NCBI RefSeq assembly: GCF_034064985.1 | Contig: NZ_CP139249.1 | Span: 62,001-126,000, forward strand | Source: Acinetobacter pittii | Lineage (GTDB): Bacteria > Pseudomonadota > Gammaproteobacteria > Pseudomonadales > Moraxellaceae | Reading direction: 5' to 3' | DNA: 64,000 nucleotides | Shown here: one piece after another, positions 38,635 to 47,714 of the stretch | How positions within the stretch are numbered: position 1 is the first letter of the stretch | Layout of the letters: each line of letters starts with the position of its first letter | Program-made: the position numbers and the translations under genes | The notes under the pieces: model-generated | Databases searched by the model: none | Told to the model about the DNA's origin: nothing | What the model saw: only the letters and a program-made list of their open reading frames with translations

Positions 38635-38996
38635 ATACAGAATAGTCATAAAAACAAGCAAGTTATGACAGAATTTTGCACAGAAAAAAGGCAATAAAAA
38701 AAACTGAAAAAAACTTATTTTGGGTCTTAAAAACAGCATATTTTTTTGTAATGACACGCCAGAATTGATGCCATATAGGGAATCGAACTTTTTGAATTTT
38801 ACAAAAATGTAATGACAAAAGAATGTTGCGACAAAGTATGTCGCATTAAGGAAAAACGGGTCTTTTTTTCTAAAAAAAAACATACATAATGCATCCTAAG
38901 CTTCAACACAAATCATGAATTAAAGTTGTTTTTGGAATGAGGTCGGGTATTAAAGACCGAATGTTTTTAGACGTTTTCATTAAGACGGAGGTTTCT
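38635..38996. other. AT-rich leader region before a small membrane protein
   Basis: About 360 bp with A and T tracts and no supported gene. Two hairpins are visible: TGCGACA-N5-TGTCGCA (38827-38845), and GGTC...GACC shortly before the next gene. They may lie in the mRNA leader of that gene. Confidence 0.45.
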
Positions 38997-39332
38997 ATGG
39001 TAACAGCGAATTTTGCCGCTATCGCCGGATTCAGCTTAATTGCTGTCGCGCTTGTTGCTGTTTTCTTTTCTCCTTACCGTCGTTGGCTTGGTTTTATGCT
39101 TGCAGGGATGTTCTTTTGGGGGCTATTGGAAGTGGTCCGTTTTGGAGTTCAAGTCACTTTTGAAATGCCAGTCACATATAGTTATTTAACTGCACTAAGT
39201 CTAGCGATGGTAATGGTTACATTTATTTTGTTACGTGAGGATAAACAAGCACAAAAGGCTTTGGCAAATCGCCAATATATAGAACACACGCCAGTATATG
39301 AAGATGATCAGCAGCAATGTTCTAGCCGATAA
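38997..39332 (+). CDS. Small inner-membrane protein of unknown function (111 aa)
   Basis: The start at 38997 is fixed by GGAGG 5 nt upstream; a longer frame to 38937 lacks one. The 111-residue protein has three hydrophobic segments (about 5-22, 29-48 and 62-77) and a charged, glutamine-rich cytoplasmic tail ending in a Cys. I recognise no family. The very good ribosome site suggests strong translation. A terminator follows. Confidence 0.72.
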   Translation: MVTANFAAIAGFSLIAVALVAVFFSPYRRWLGFMLAGMFFWGLLEVVRFGVQVTFEMPVTYSYLTALSLAMVMVTFILLREDKQAQKALANRQYIEHTPVYEDDQQQCSSR

Positions 39333-39352
39333 TTAAATTGTTATCTAAAGGT

Positions 39353-39379
39353 AAAAAGGTATGCACAGCATGCCTTTTT
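39353..39379 (+). terminator. Terminator after the small membrane protein gene
   Basis: The stem AAAGGTATGC / GCATGCCTTT has one G-T pair and an ACA loop, then T5. Confidence 0.8.
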
Positions 39380-39577
39380 CATTTACGAAACGTGATTTTT
39401 ATTATACAAAGCATTTATTAAAAAATAGCCAGTTATGCTACGATAGATGTGTCTGTTGACGTTTCATCTAGATTGCGTTGCCAGCTAAAAAATATCAATT
39501 GATGCATAAAACATAAGCAATGGTATGTCCTTGCTAAGTTTTGCTCTAAAGTTTTCATAAAAATACAATAGGCGTGA

Positions 39578-40063
39578 ATGTTCATGAAACTTTCTTCTAT
39601 ACCTGTAGTCAAGTTACCTCTCGTTGATGTCAGTACAGACCCGTTAGATTTATTGGTAGCAGGTTTAGTGCTGCGTATGAAGCAGTTGGCGCGTACTAGC
39701 CCTAAGTTTATTGAACTGATTCATGACCGCGCTTTCCGTATTCAGATCGGTACAGATTTAGGTGTTGCACGTCAGATCATTATTAATAATGGCCAGATCG
39801 ACACGGTTGCAGGTGCACCTGAAAAGGCTGATTTTATTTTGCAATTTGCAGACAGTGAGCAAGGCGTAAAAACTTTGATCAAAGGTGACCCAACAGCATT
39901 TATGACGGGTATGCAAGAAGGCAGTATTAAAATGGAAGGTGACTTCAGCCTATTGGTATGGTTTAACCAAGTCGCTAAGCTCATTCCACCTAAGTTACCA
40001 AAACCAGTAAAAGATAAAGTACGTCAGGCGCGTGCTTTCATTAAAGAGAAAACTGGTCGCTAA
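39578..40063 (+). CDS. SCP2 sterol-carrier domain protein
   Basis: The 161-residue soluble protein is one SCP2 domain (about 45-135: FRIQIGTDLGVARQIIINNGQID, then ADFILQFADSEQGVKTLIKGDPTAFMTGMQEGSIKMEGD) with a basic C-terminal tail. It is similar in layout to UbiT/UbiJ-type lipid carriers that help ubiquinone synthesis, but I cannot assign it to one. It is monocistronic, with a bidirectional terminator shared with dtd. Confidence 0.82.
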   Translation: MFMKLSSIPVVKLPLVDVSTDPLDLLVAGLVLRMKQLARTSPKFIELIHDRAFRIQIGTDLGVARQIIINNGQIDTVAGAPEKADFILQFADSEQGVKTLIKGDPTAFMTGMQEGSIKMEGDFSLLVWFNQVAKLIPPKLPKPVKDKVRQARAFIKEKTGR

Positions 40064-40072
40064 TATCCAGCT

Positions 40073-40103
40073 AAAAAAAAACTCCCATTTTGGGAGTTTT
40101 TTT
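40073..40103. terminator. Bidirectional terminator, SCP2 gene / dtd
   Basis: The stem AAACTCCCA / TGGGAGTTT with a TTT loop is flanked by A and T tracts between convergent genes. Confidence 0.9.
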
Positions 40104-40107
40104 ATAT

Positions 40108-40551
40108 TTATGCTTCGACTTCCAGATTGAATGTCACCGGACCATCATTTATTAAATGTACTTTCATGTCAGCAGCAAATATTCCAGTTTGAACTTTTTC
40201 AAATTGAGAATGCGCATATTCAACCAATTGCTCGTATAAAGCTTTTGCATCGCTAGGTGGCATTGCTGGGCCAAAGTCTGGACGCAGACCTTTTTGTGTT
40301 TGTGCCATCAAGGTAAATTGTGACACGAGCAGGATTCCACCATTTGCTTGAGATACATTCCAGCCCATTTTGCCTTGCTCATCATCAAAGATTCGATATT
40401 TCAAAATCTTATCAATAAGTTTTTGGCCAACAGCCAGAGTATCATCTCGGCCAATGCCTAAAAACACCAGTAGGCCGTGTTGGATTTCGCCTGTAGTTTC
40501 ACCGTCTACGACCACTTTGGCTTCAAGAACTCGTTGTATTAAAGCGCGCAT
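40108..40551 (-). CDS. dtd: D-aminoacyl-tRNA deacylase
   Basis: The 147-residue protein has the Dtd active-site blocks LLVSQFTLMAQTQKGLRPDF near residue 75 and the C-terminal NDGPVTFNLEV. It hydrolyses D-amino acids from mischarged tRNA, and glycine from tRNA-Ala. Length and start are standard. Confidence 0.96.
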   Translation of the reverse strand: MRALIQRVLEAKVVVDGETTGEIQHGLLVFLGIGRDDTLAVGQKLIDKILKYRIFDDEQGKMGWNVSQANGGILLVSQFTLMAQTQKGLRPDFGPAMPPSDAKALYEQLVEYAHSQFEKVQTGIFAADMKVHLINDGPVTFNLEVEA

Positions 40552-40632
40552 AGTTAAAGCAAATTTCTATAATTAATTGAATTAATGTAGTTTAGCAGAA
40601 TTTAAATTAAATGATTTTTAAAAGGAAATTTC

Positions 40633-40689
40633 ATGGAACTGCAACAATGGTATAAAACCTCGCAATTCATCCATAAAAATGTGCTTTAA
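40633..40689 (+). CDS. Possible 18-codon leader ORF before pncB
   Basis: AAAGGAAATTTC precedes an ATG that opens MELQQWYKTSQFIHKNVL, ending 30 nt before pncB. The ribosome site is good for so short a frame. It may be a leader peptide or chance. Confidence 0.3.
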   Translation: MELQQWYKTSQFIHKNVL

Positions 40690-40719
40690 TGCTAAGAAGC
40701 AAGCGAATAATCATTGACT

Positions 40720-41934
40720 ATGTCTCCAATTATCCATTCTTTACTAGATACAGACTTGTACAAATTTACGATGCTACAAGTGGTTTTGCATAAATTCCCG
40801 CAAACACATAGTGTCTACCATTTTCGTTGCAGAAACTTAGAAGATACAGTTTATCCGTTAGTGGATATTTTGGATGACTTAAACGAGCAACTCGACCATT
40901 TATGTAATCTCAAATATAAAGAAGACGAGCTACAATATTTACGAAAATTACGATTTATTAAAAGCGACTTTGTCGATTATTTAGAATTATTCCAACTTAA
41001 ACGACGTTTTATTCAGGCAAGTATTGATGCCGAAGGCCGATTAGATATTCATATTGAAGGACCAATGGTTCAGGCGATGATGTTCGAGATTTTCGTTCTG
41101 GCCATTGTAAACGAATTATATTTTAGCCGTATCAAGACAGATCAAGTTTGGGCCGAAGGCGAACGCCGTTTACAAGCAAAACTCGATTTGATTCAGCAAT
41201 ATGAAAAATCTCAACAGCCAAACGATCCACCGTTTTTAGTTTCTGATTTTGGTACACGTCGTCGTTATAGCTTTGCATGGCAAAAACATGTCGTGGCAGC
41301 TTTTCATAAAACTGTACCAAATGTGTTCCGTGGTACAAGTAATGTATTACTGGCTAAAGAGCTTAACATTACACCAATTGGAACCATGGCTCATGAATTC
41401 CTACAAGCGTTTCAGGCGCTTGATGTCCGCTTACGTGATTTCCAAAAAGCTGCTTTAGAAACATGGGTACAAGAGTATCGTGGAGATTTAGGAATTGCCC
41501 TAACTGATGTGGTGGGGATGGACGCCTTCTTACGTGATTTTGACCTATATTTTGCCAAATTATTTGATGGCTTACGTCATGACAGTGGCGACCCGTATGA
41601 ATGGGGTGATAAGGCGTATGCACACTATCGTAAATTAAAAATTGATACTAAAACTAAAATGCTGACTTTTAGCGATGGTCTTAATTTGCCAAAGGCATGG
41701 GAATTACATCAATACTTTAAAGATCGTTTTCAGGTGAGTTTCGGTATTGGAACTAACCTAACCAATGATATGGGACAAAAGCCGCTCAATATTGTATTGA
41801 AACTTGTTGAATGTAATGGCCAGTCGGTTGCGAAAATCTCTGATAGTCCGGGTAAGACCATGACTGACAACGATACTTTCTTGGCCTATTTACGTCAGGT
41901 TTTTGAAATCGAAGAACTTGAAGAAGTGGTTTAA
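40720..41934 (+). CDS. pncB: Nicotinate phosphoribosyltransferase
   Basis: The ATG at 40720 is preferred over a TTG two codons upstream. The 404-residue protein has [16 protein letters not shown] at the N-terminus, [13 protein letters not shown] near residue 175, TSNVLLAKE and [15 protein letters not shown] near 210, and the phosphate-binding [10 protein letters not shown] near 345. It converts nicotinate to nicotinate mononucleotide, using the PncA product. It ends at a strong terminator. Confidence 0.96.
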   Translation: MSPIIHSLLDTDLYKFTMLQVVLHKFPQTHSVYHFRCRNLEDTVYPLVDILDDLNEQLDHLCNLKYKEDELQYLRKLRFIKSDFVDYLELFQLKRRFIQASIDAEGRLDIHIEGPMVQAMMFEIFVLAIVNELYFSRIKTDQVWAEGERRLQAKLDLIQQYEKSQQPNDPPFLVSDFGTRRRYSFAWQKHVVAAFHKTVPNVFRGTSNVLLAKELNITPIGTMAHEFLQAFQALDVRLRDFQKAALETWVQEYRGDLGIALTDVVGMDAFLRDFDLYFAKLFDGLRHDSGDPYEWGDKAYAHYRKLKIDTKTKMLTFSDGLNLPKAWELHQYFKDRFQVSFGIGTNLTNDMGQKPLNIVLKLVECNGQSVAKISDSPGKTMTDNDTFLAYLRQVFEIEELEEVV

Positions 41935-41984
41935 GTAAAAAGTAATCTCGCTATTTTTATTTCTAAAAGTGAGAATGCTGATAT

Positions 41985-42025
41985 CTGATTTTCTGCTAAA
42001 GCGTAGCAGAAAATCAGAGTTTTTT
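41985..42025 (+). terminator. pncB terminator
   Basis: A perfect 13-bp stem (CTGATTTTCTGCT / AGCAGAAAATCAG) with a 7-nt loop is followed by AG and T6. Confidence 0.9.
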
Positions 42026-42075
42026 AGATATATGCTTATGCTAAGATTGGAAATAAGCTGGTATAAAAAGTAACC

Positions 42076-42930
42076 ATGACGATGACCCTCCCTGATTTTA
42101 AACTCGATTTATTAATAGAAGCAGAAGAGTTAGTGCCTTATTTAGGCAATGAATATATTCGCGTTGTAGATTTGAGCCGTGCATCGGTTTATGAACAACT
42201 CCATATTCCACACGCTATTCACTTACAACCTAAATGGTTAGTGGCTCAACATGAAGAAGCAACTGGTGTTTTGCCAGATGAAGCGGGCTTACAAGCACTT
42301 ATTGAAAAATTAAATATTTCACCTAATCATCATGTCGTAGTTTATGACGATGAAGGCGGAGCATGGGCTGGGCGTTTAATCTGGAATTTGCACTGTTTAG
42401 GATTTACCCGTACCAGTTTAATTAACGGCGGTATCCATGCATGGTTAGGTGCAGGCTTGCCAACTACAGCAGAAGTTGAAAAAGTTTCTCCTGTTGCAGA
42501 CTTAATTCAGATTGATTTATCACATGCTGCGCAGTTCCGAGTGAACTATGAAGAGTTACGCAAACAAGTTGAGCAAGAAAGTGTGCAATTGTGGGATTGT
42601 CGCACGAGTGATGAATATAGTGGTGTCCGTTTAGCAGCGCGACGCGGCGGTCACATTCCAAATGCCCTCCATTTTGAATGGAGTACTGCACTTAATCGTG
42701 AAAATCATCTAAAATTGCATCCGCTTGAACGCACGCGGCAGCGCCTTGAACAACTCGGGTTTGATTTACACCAACCTGTAGTTGTGTACTGCCAGTCACA
42801 TCACCGTTCCGGTTTGGCCTATATTCTGGCTAGACTCTTGGGCTGGGAAGCAAAAGCCTATGATGGTGCGTGGAGTGAATGGGGCAATCGCCTCGATAGT
42901 CCTATTATTACTGGAGAATCACCGTCGTGA
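42076..42930 (+). CDS. Sulfurtransferase with two rhodanese domains
   Basis: The 284-residue protein has an N-terminal rhodanese domain without an active Cys and a C-terminal catalytic one with C239-QSHHR-S in [12 protein letters not shown]. The loop lacks the CGSGVT sequence of 3-mercaptopyruvate sulfurtransferases, so thiosulfate or another donor is possible. It overlaps psd by 4 bp and is probably co-translated, an arrangement with no obvious metabolic link. Confidence 0.88.
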   Translation: MTMTLPDFKLDLLIEAEELVPYLGNEYIRVVDLSRASVYEQLHIPHAIHLQPKWLVAQHEEATGVLPDEAGLQALIEKLNISPNHHVVVYDDEGGAWAGRLIWNLHCLGFTRTSLINGGIHAWLGAGLPTTAEVEKVSPVADLIQIDLSHAAQFRVNYEELRKQVEQESVQLWDCRTSDEYSGVRLAARRGGHIPNALHFEWSTALNRENHLKLHPLERTRQRLEQLGFDLHQPVVVYCQSHHRSGLAYILARLLGWEAKAYDGAWSEWGNRLDSPIITGESPS

Positions 42931-43778
42931 GTTTCACATCTCGATTAAAAAAAGAATTATTTATTAAGGCACAAAATCTTGTACCACAGCATCAATTGAG
43001 CCGTGTGGTAGGTAAAGTGGCGGCGAGTGAAAATCCAGTTGTGAAAGCCGCTGTTATTCATGCATTTAAAACCAAATATGGAATTGATTTGTCGATTGCT
43101 GAACAAGGCAATGCATTGAAATATAAATCTTTTAATGACTTTTTTACCCGCGCATTAAAAGAGGGTGTACGTCTGGTTGATGAAAATGCAGATAGCATTG
43201 TTTCACCAGCGGACGGTGCAATTTCCCAAATTGGTAAAATTACTGCGGGTGAAGTATTTCAAGCAAAAGGTCAAAGTTTCTCTGTAGAGAAACTCATTGG
43301 CGATCCACAACTTGCTCAGCCATTTCAAGATGGTGAGTTCGCAACAGTTTATTTGTCACCGCGTGATTACCACCGTGTGCATATGCCATTTGCAGGTACA
43401 TTAACAGAAACGTTATATGTACCAGGCGAGCTATTTTCGGTAAATCAGGTCACTGCTGAAAATGTACCGGGGTTATTTGCTCGTAATGAACGCATGGTGT
43501 GTTTGTTTGATACTGAACTTGGCCGTATGGCTGTTGTTCTAGTAGGAGCGATGATTGTTGCGGGTATTGAAACTGTGGCAACAGGCAAGGTAAAACCTTC
43601 AGGCCGTATTGAATTGCAACATCATCAGTTAAAGCTAGAGAAAGGTGCTGAGCTTGGACGTTTTTATTTAGGTTCTACAGCCGTTATTTTATTTGAAAAA
43701 GATAAGATCGAATGGGAACAACGTTTTAAAGCTGAATCTGTAGTTGTAATGGGCGAGCGCATGGGGCATACAATTTAG
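42927..43778 (+). CDS. psd: Phosphatidylserine decarboxylase
   Basis: The start is GTG, overlapping the rhodanese stop. The 283-residue proenzyme has the self-cleavage motif LGST with S250 becoming the pyruvoyl group, plus [22 protein letters not shown] and [14 protein letters not shown]. It makes phosphatidylethanolamine at the inner membrane. A terminator follows. Confidence 0.96.
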   Translation: MSFTSRLKKELFIKAQNLVPQHQLSRVVGKVAASENPVVKAAVIHAFKTKYGIDLSIAEQGNALKYKSFNDFFTRALKEGVRLVDENADSIVSPADGAISQIGKITAGEVFQAKGQSFSVEKLIGDPQLAQPFQDGEFATVYLSPRDYHRVHMPFAGTLTETLYVPGELFSVNQVTAENVPGLFARNERMVCLFDTELGRMAVVLVGAMIVAGIETVATGKVKPSGRIELQHHQLKLEKGAELGRFYLGSTAVILFEKDKIEWEQRFKAESVVVMGERMGHTI

Positions 43779-44204
43779 TCTTCTATAGAGCTCGTATAAA
43801 AAGCAAACCCTGAGTTTAATTATTCAGGGTTTATTTTTTGATTTAAATTATATAAAAGTAAAATATATAACTATGTATTTATCTATATTATATGGAAATA
43901 TAATTATTGTTAAGTAATCTGAAATAGCACGTTATAGAAGCTAGTCTATAAATATGTGTCTGAAAAGAGCAAAAATATTAATATGATTGAAAATTAATAA
44001 ATAAAAAGAGAAAGGAATATTTAAGTTAGTTTTAAGTCGTAATTTTACTTTTATTTGAAGATAAGTAATTAAATACAAAAAATTTATTTAATTTTATAAA
44101 TACGAGGCGCTTTTTAGATATTGCACAGCCTTTAGCCTTGGCACAATGCTTGCTAACTACTCAGGACCTTACTGTAATTTTCATATTTTTTAGGTTCTGA
44201 AATC
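43779..44204. other. AT-rich region after psd
   Basis: These 426 bp hold the psd terminator (43805-43839) and then over 350 bp of very AT-rich DNA with no supported gene, leading to the promoter of the acetamidase-like gene. Confidence 0.5.
43805..43839 (+). terminator. psd terminator
   Basis: The stem AAACCCTGA / TCAGGGTTT with a 10-nt loop is followed by ATTTTTT. Confidence 0.88.
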
Positions 44205-45425
44205 ATGTTAAAAGTTAAATGTCTGACAGCTTCGGTTTTATCTGTACTTTGTATTTCACTCACTCATGCCAATGATTTTAAAGTTTTAAATCAAATTTCA
44301 AAACAACCTACTCAACTTCAAACTGGGGAATATAAAGGGAATTATTATGTTCCATCTACTTTAAATACCATTACATGGGGTTATTTACCAAATCGAGATG
44401 CTAAACCCGTGCTTACTGTTCCGTCGGGTAGTGTCGTAACATTTGATACGGTTTCTCATGAAGGTTTGCTTGAAGACCAAGGGCGTAATGCTGAAAAGTT
44501 CTTTAAATCGAAAGGCGTAAATTCTAATCAAATATTAGAAGATGCAAAAATAATTACGCAATCAAATTTAAAGCATGATTTTCATAAAGATGGACCGCAT
44601 ATTGTGACAGGCCCTGTTGCAATTGAAGGCGCACAGCCCGGTGATATTCTAAAAGTTGAAGTACTTAAAGTTGAGCCGCGTGTTCCTTATGGCGTTATTT
44701 CAAATCGACATGGTAAAGGTGCTTTAGTAGGGGAGTTTCCTAAAAAAGAAAAACAAGAAAATGCATCGGCTGAGCATCCTGAACGCTATGGAAATGTCTC
44801 AATTTTCACACCAATTGAAAAAAATGCTAAAGGTGAGTACGAAGGTGTATTAAAAACAGAATCGGGTAAATCAATACGTTTTCCACTATATCCTTTTATG
44901 GGAATTATGGGGGTAGCAGCCAATACTTCTGAGCCTGTTCACTCTGTACCACCTGCAATGTATGGCGGAAATATTGATATTAATGAATTAGGTGCAGGTT
45001 CAACCGCTTATTATCCTGTTCAGGTTAAAGGTGCATTATTCTATACGGGTGATAGTCATTTCGCGCAAGGGGATGGAGAGGTGGCATTAACGGCACTAGA
45101 AGCTTCAGCCCGCGCCACGCTGAAATTTACCTTGCTCAAAGCAGGTAGGGACAAAATACCAGGCAAAGATTTAAAACAACCTTTAGCTGAAAATGCTGAG
45201 TTTTGGATTACACCAGGACTTGATGAAGATCTAGATGAAGCGATGAAGAAATCTACACGTGAAGCCATTCGTTTCTTAAACCAAGAATATGGTATTGACG
45301 AAGCAACAGCATATGCCTATTTAAGTGCCGCAACTGATTTTGAAGTTTCACAAGTAGTAGATAAAACCAAAGGTATTCATGCAAAAATCAGAAAAGCTGA
45401 TTTTAAAGAGTTTGAGAGTAAATAA
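44205..45425 (+). CDS. Exported acetamidase/formamidase family protein
   Basis: The 406-residue protein begins with a signal peptide (cleavage likely after THA, about residue 22). It matches the FmdA/AmdA family: VTFDTVSHEG, GPHIVTGPVAIEGAQPGDILKVEVL, FMGIMGVAAN, GGNIDINELGAGSTAYYPVQVKGALFYTGDSHFAQGDGE. Family enzymes hydrolyse formamide or acetamide. Export is unusual, as well-known members are cytoplasmic. Note that hutG, 19 kb away, yields formamide, but there is no sign the two are linked. Confidence 0.88.
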   Translation: MLKVKCLTASVLSVLCISLTHANDFKVLNQISKQPTQLQTGEYKGNYYVPSTLNTITWGYLPNRDAKPVLTVPSGSVVTFDTVSHEGLLEDQGRNAEKFFKSKGVNSNQILEDAKIITQSNLKHDFHKDGPHIVTGPVAIEGAQPGDILKVEVLKVEPRVPYGVISNRHGKGALVGEFPKKEKQENASAEHPERYGNVSIFTPIEKNAKGEYEGVLKTESGKSIRFPLYPFMGIMGVAANTSEPVHSVPPAMYGGNIDINELGAGSTAYYPVQVKGALFYTGDSHFAQGDGEVALTALEASARATLKFTLLKAGRDKIPGKDLKQPLAENAEFWITPGLDEDLDEAMKKSTREAIRFLNQEYGIDEATAYAYLSAATDFEVSQVVDKTKGIHAKIRKADFKEFESK

Positions 45426-45426
45426 T

Positions 45427-45453
45427 AAAAAAGGGAGCCAAGCTCCCTTTTTT
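45427..45453. terminator. Bidirectional terminator, acetamidase-like / AcfC-like genes
   Basis: The stem AAAAAAGGGAGC / GCTCCCTTTTTT with a CAA loop lies between convergent genes and overlaps the AcfC-like stop by 2 bp. Confidence 0.92.
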
Positions 45454-46210
45454 ATTTAGTCCAACCATATTTTTTGAAAATAGCATTACCTTGCTGAGAC
45501 GATAAAAACTCTACAAAACGTTTTGCTCCAGCGTCTTTTAAACTATGTTTAGTCAAGGCTACGCCTGTGTCGCGATAGACAACTAGCTCTGGTTCGATAG
45601 GTATAATTTGTCCAACGTCTGGGTTACTGATTCCCCAAATATTAAAGACTAACCAAGCATCATAGCTGGTATTTTCTTCCCAGTTTTTCTTGGCAATACC
45701 TGTGTTGGCTGCATAGGTGACAATATTCTTTCGAAAAGCTTTTGTTAATTGAATATTTCCGGTTCTGCCAGCGATATCTTCCCACATACCGACTTGACCT
45801 GCCCCATGTGTAACTAAAACCTTAACGCCAGATTTAGCGAGGTCTTTAAATCCTTTAATATTTTTAGGGTTTCCTTTTCTCACTAAAATCGCTGCGGGAC
45901 GTAAATATAAAGGTTCTACCGAGTCTTTTATAATTTGCTCAGAAAAGGTATTTTCGAAATCAGACATCATGGCTTCTGAACCGCTATATATAACATCAGC
46001 ATCTAGTTTCGCCTTTTCAGACCATTGAGCAGTAGGACCAGAAGTCACATGGGCTACTATACCTGTCTTATTAGTGAATTGTTTGGCGGCTTCTTTCATA
46101 GCGGGTGCTGGGCCACCCGGACCATATACTTGTACGTCTGCAAAGCTATGGATGGATAGAGAACCGAGAATAAGAAAAATCAGGTAGGGTATAAATTTTT
46201 GTTTTGACAT
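45452..46210 (-). CDS. AcfC-like periplasmic substrate-binding protein
   Basis: The 252-residue protein has a signal peptide ending near SFA (residue 24) and a type-2 periplasmic binding fold. The mature N-terminus VQVYGPGGPAPAMKEAAKQF is the signature of AcfC, the accessory colonisation factor first seen in Vibrio cholerae, related to sulfate and molybdate binders. No permease or ATPase gene is adjacent, so it is an orphan binding protein. The ligand is unknown. Confidence 0.85.
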   Translation of the reverse strand: MSKQKFIPYLIFLILGSLSIHSFADVQVYGPGGPAPAMKEAAKQFTNKTGIVAHVTSGPTAQWSEKAKLDADVIYSGSEAMMSDFENTFSEQIIKDSVEPLYLRPAAILVRKGNPKNIKGFKDLAKSGVKVLVTHGAGQVGMWEDIAGRTGNIQLTKAFRKNIVTYAANTGIAKKNWEENTSYDAWLVFNIWGISNPDVGQIIPIEPELVVYRDTGVALTKHSLKDAGAKRFVEFLSSQQGNAIFKKYGWTK

Positions 46211-46451
46211 TTTAATCGCTATCGTAATTAAGAAAATATCAGCATATATTTTTTATTATTGAAATTGGATTAATTTTTGCAACGATATTTATAATACATT
46301 TCTTTAAAATATATTTTAATTAGATTTTAAGTGACTATATAAATGTAAATTATTTTGAGTTGAATATAAATATAGATAATTTTATGGTAATTTATATTTT
46401 ATAAATTAATTATTTAAATAGATGTAATGTAAATAATAGAGGAGTAATCCC

Positions 46452-47648
46452 TTGATTAGAAAAAGTAATTCTTTATTAAAAATTTTATTTAGCAGTATTT
46501 GTTTGGTATCCGGTTCTGCTATGGCTATTCCAATTACAGATTTGGGTAGGCAAATTGTGAGCGAAAAACCGGGTTCAATATTGTCGCTAGAACAACAAGC
46601 TGTGACGGATTTATTTCCTCATGCCGATCAGCGTTTGTTGGTCAATTATCGTAGTCGAGGTGTGAATGGCGAGCCTATCGTTGCCTCAGCGTTTATTTTA
46701 TTACCAAAAGGAACGCCACCAAAGAATGGCTGGCCGATACTTGCTTGGGCGCATGGTACGACTGGAGTCGCTGATACTTGTGCACCTTCGGGCGATTATG
46801 TGGGTGGGCCAGTTCACTCATATCAAGAAGTTGCTTCTAAAGCTTTAGATGCTTGGCTTGCACGTGGCTATGCAGTTGTCGCGCCTGACTATCAAGGCTT
46901 AGGCACATTAGGTGCACATCCCTATATGAATGCAAAGAGCCAACTGCATACGGTGGTCGATGCAGTGCGGGCATTACATATGCTCAAGCCGAAAGATTTC
47001 AATAAACAGTGGCTGGTAATGGGTCACAGTCAAGGCGGGGCTGCGGCAATTGCAGTGTCTGCCTATGGTCAAAAAGATGCTCCCGAACTAGATTTAAAAG
47101 GGGCAATCGCTCTTGCGCCAGGCGGCTATCAATATGAGGGCATTGCAGAATATGTGAAAACTAATCCGAACCCAGAACCAAGTGTGGCAGCATTTTTCCC
47201 GATTGTATTATTGGGAGCGCAAGCAGCGGAGCCAAGCATTGTTCCTGAAAATTTAGTCAGTGCAGAAATGAATGCGGTGCTAACTCAAGCGCGCAGTCGT
47301 TGTTTATCTGAACTTCAATCTGATTTGAAGAAATCTCCTTCTAGCATATTTCGCCCTAATGCAGACTTAAAATCTCTTTTGGCTTATTTAAAACAGCAGT
47401 CTATTGAAAATATGGTGCCTACCGTACCCTTAATGATTGTTCAAGGCTCTAAAGATCATTTAGTTGATCCTAGAGGGACATCTGCTTATTATCAGCAGAT
47501 ATGTAAATTAAAAAAACCAACTATTTATCAAACGATTGATGGTGGAGATCACCGTGATGCACTGCGTCAAAGTAATACGTTTGCCACTCACTTTTTAAAT
47601 GTCATAGAGAAAAATCAGACAAAATCTTATTGCTCAAATTTTAAGTAA
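46452..47648 (+). CDS. Secreted alpha/beta-hydrolase, secretory lipase type
   Basis: The start is a TTG with GAGGAG 7 nt upstream. The 398-residue protein has a signal peptide (cleavage near AMA, about residue 25), the nucleophile elbow GHSQGG with S193, and a likely acid and base in GSKDHLVD and GGDHRDA. An N-terminal part (WAHGTTGVADTCAPSGD) matches the LIP-type secretory lipase family. Substrate is likely an ester or triglyceride. Flanking DNA is very AT-rich. Confidence 0.86.
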   Translation: MIRKSNSLLKILFSSICLVSGSAMAIPITDLGRQIVSEKPGSILSLEQQAVTDLFPHADQRLLVNYRSRGVNGEPIVASAFILLPKGTPPKNGWPILAWAHGTTGVADTCAPSGDYVGGPVHSYQEVASKALDAWLARGYAVVAPDYQGLGTLGAHPYMNAKSQLHTVVDAVRALHMLKPKDFNKQWLVMGHSQGGAAAIAVSAYGQKDAPELDLKGAIALAPGGYQYEGIAEYVKTNPNPEPSVAAFFPIVLLGAQAAEPSIVPENLVSAEMNAVLTQARSRCLSELQSDLKKSPSSIFRPNADLKSLLAYLKQQSIENMVPTVPLMIVQGSKDHLVDPRGTSAYYQQICKLKKPTIYQTIDGGDHRDALRQSNTFATHFLNVIEKNQTKSYCSNFK

Positions 47649-47665
47649 ATTGGTTTAAATGCTAC

Positions 47666-47698
47666 AAAAAAGCCGACTTTTCATGAGTCGGCTTTTAA
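47666..47698. terminator. Bidirectional terminator, lipase-like gene / phoR
   Basis: The stem AAAAGCCGACT / AGTCGGCTTTT with a 7-nt loop lies between convergent genes. Confidence 0.9.
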
Positions 47699-47714
47699 AT
47701 GTGAGAGGGCAACT

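Noticed and set aside
38611..38883. 90-codon minus-strand ORF
   Set aside because: Its Phe/Lys-rich low-complexity product comes from A and T tracts, and it overlaps the serB terminator.
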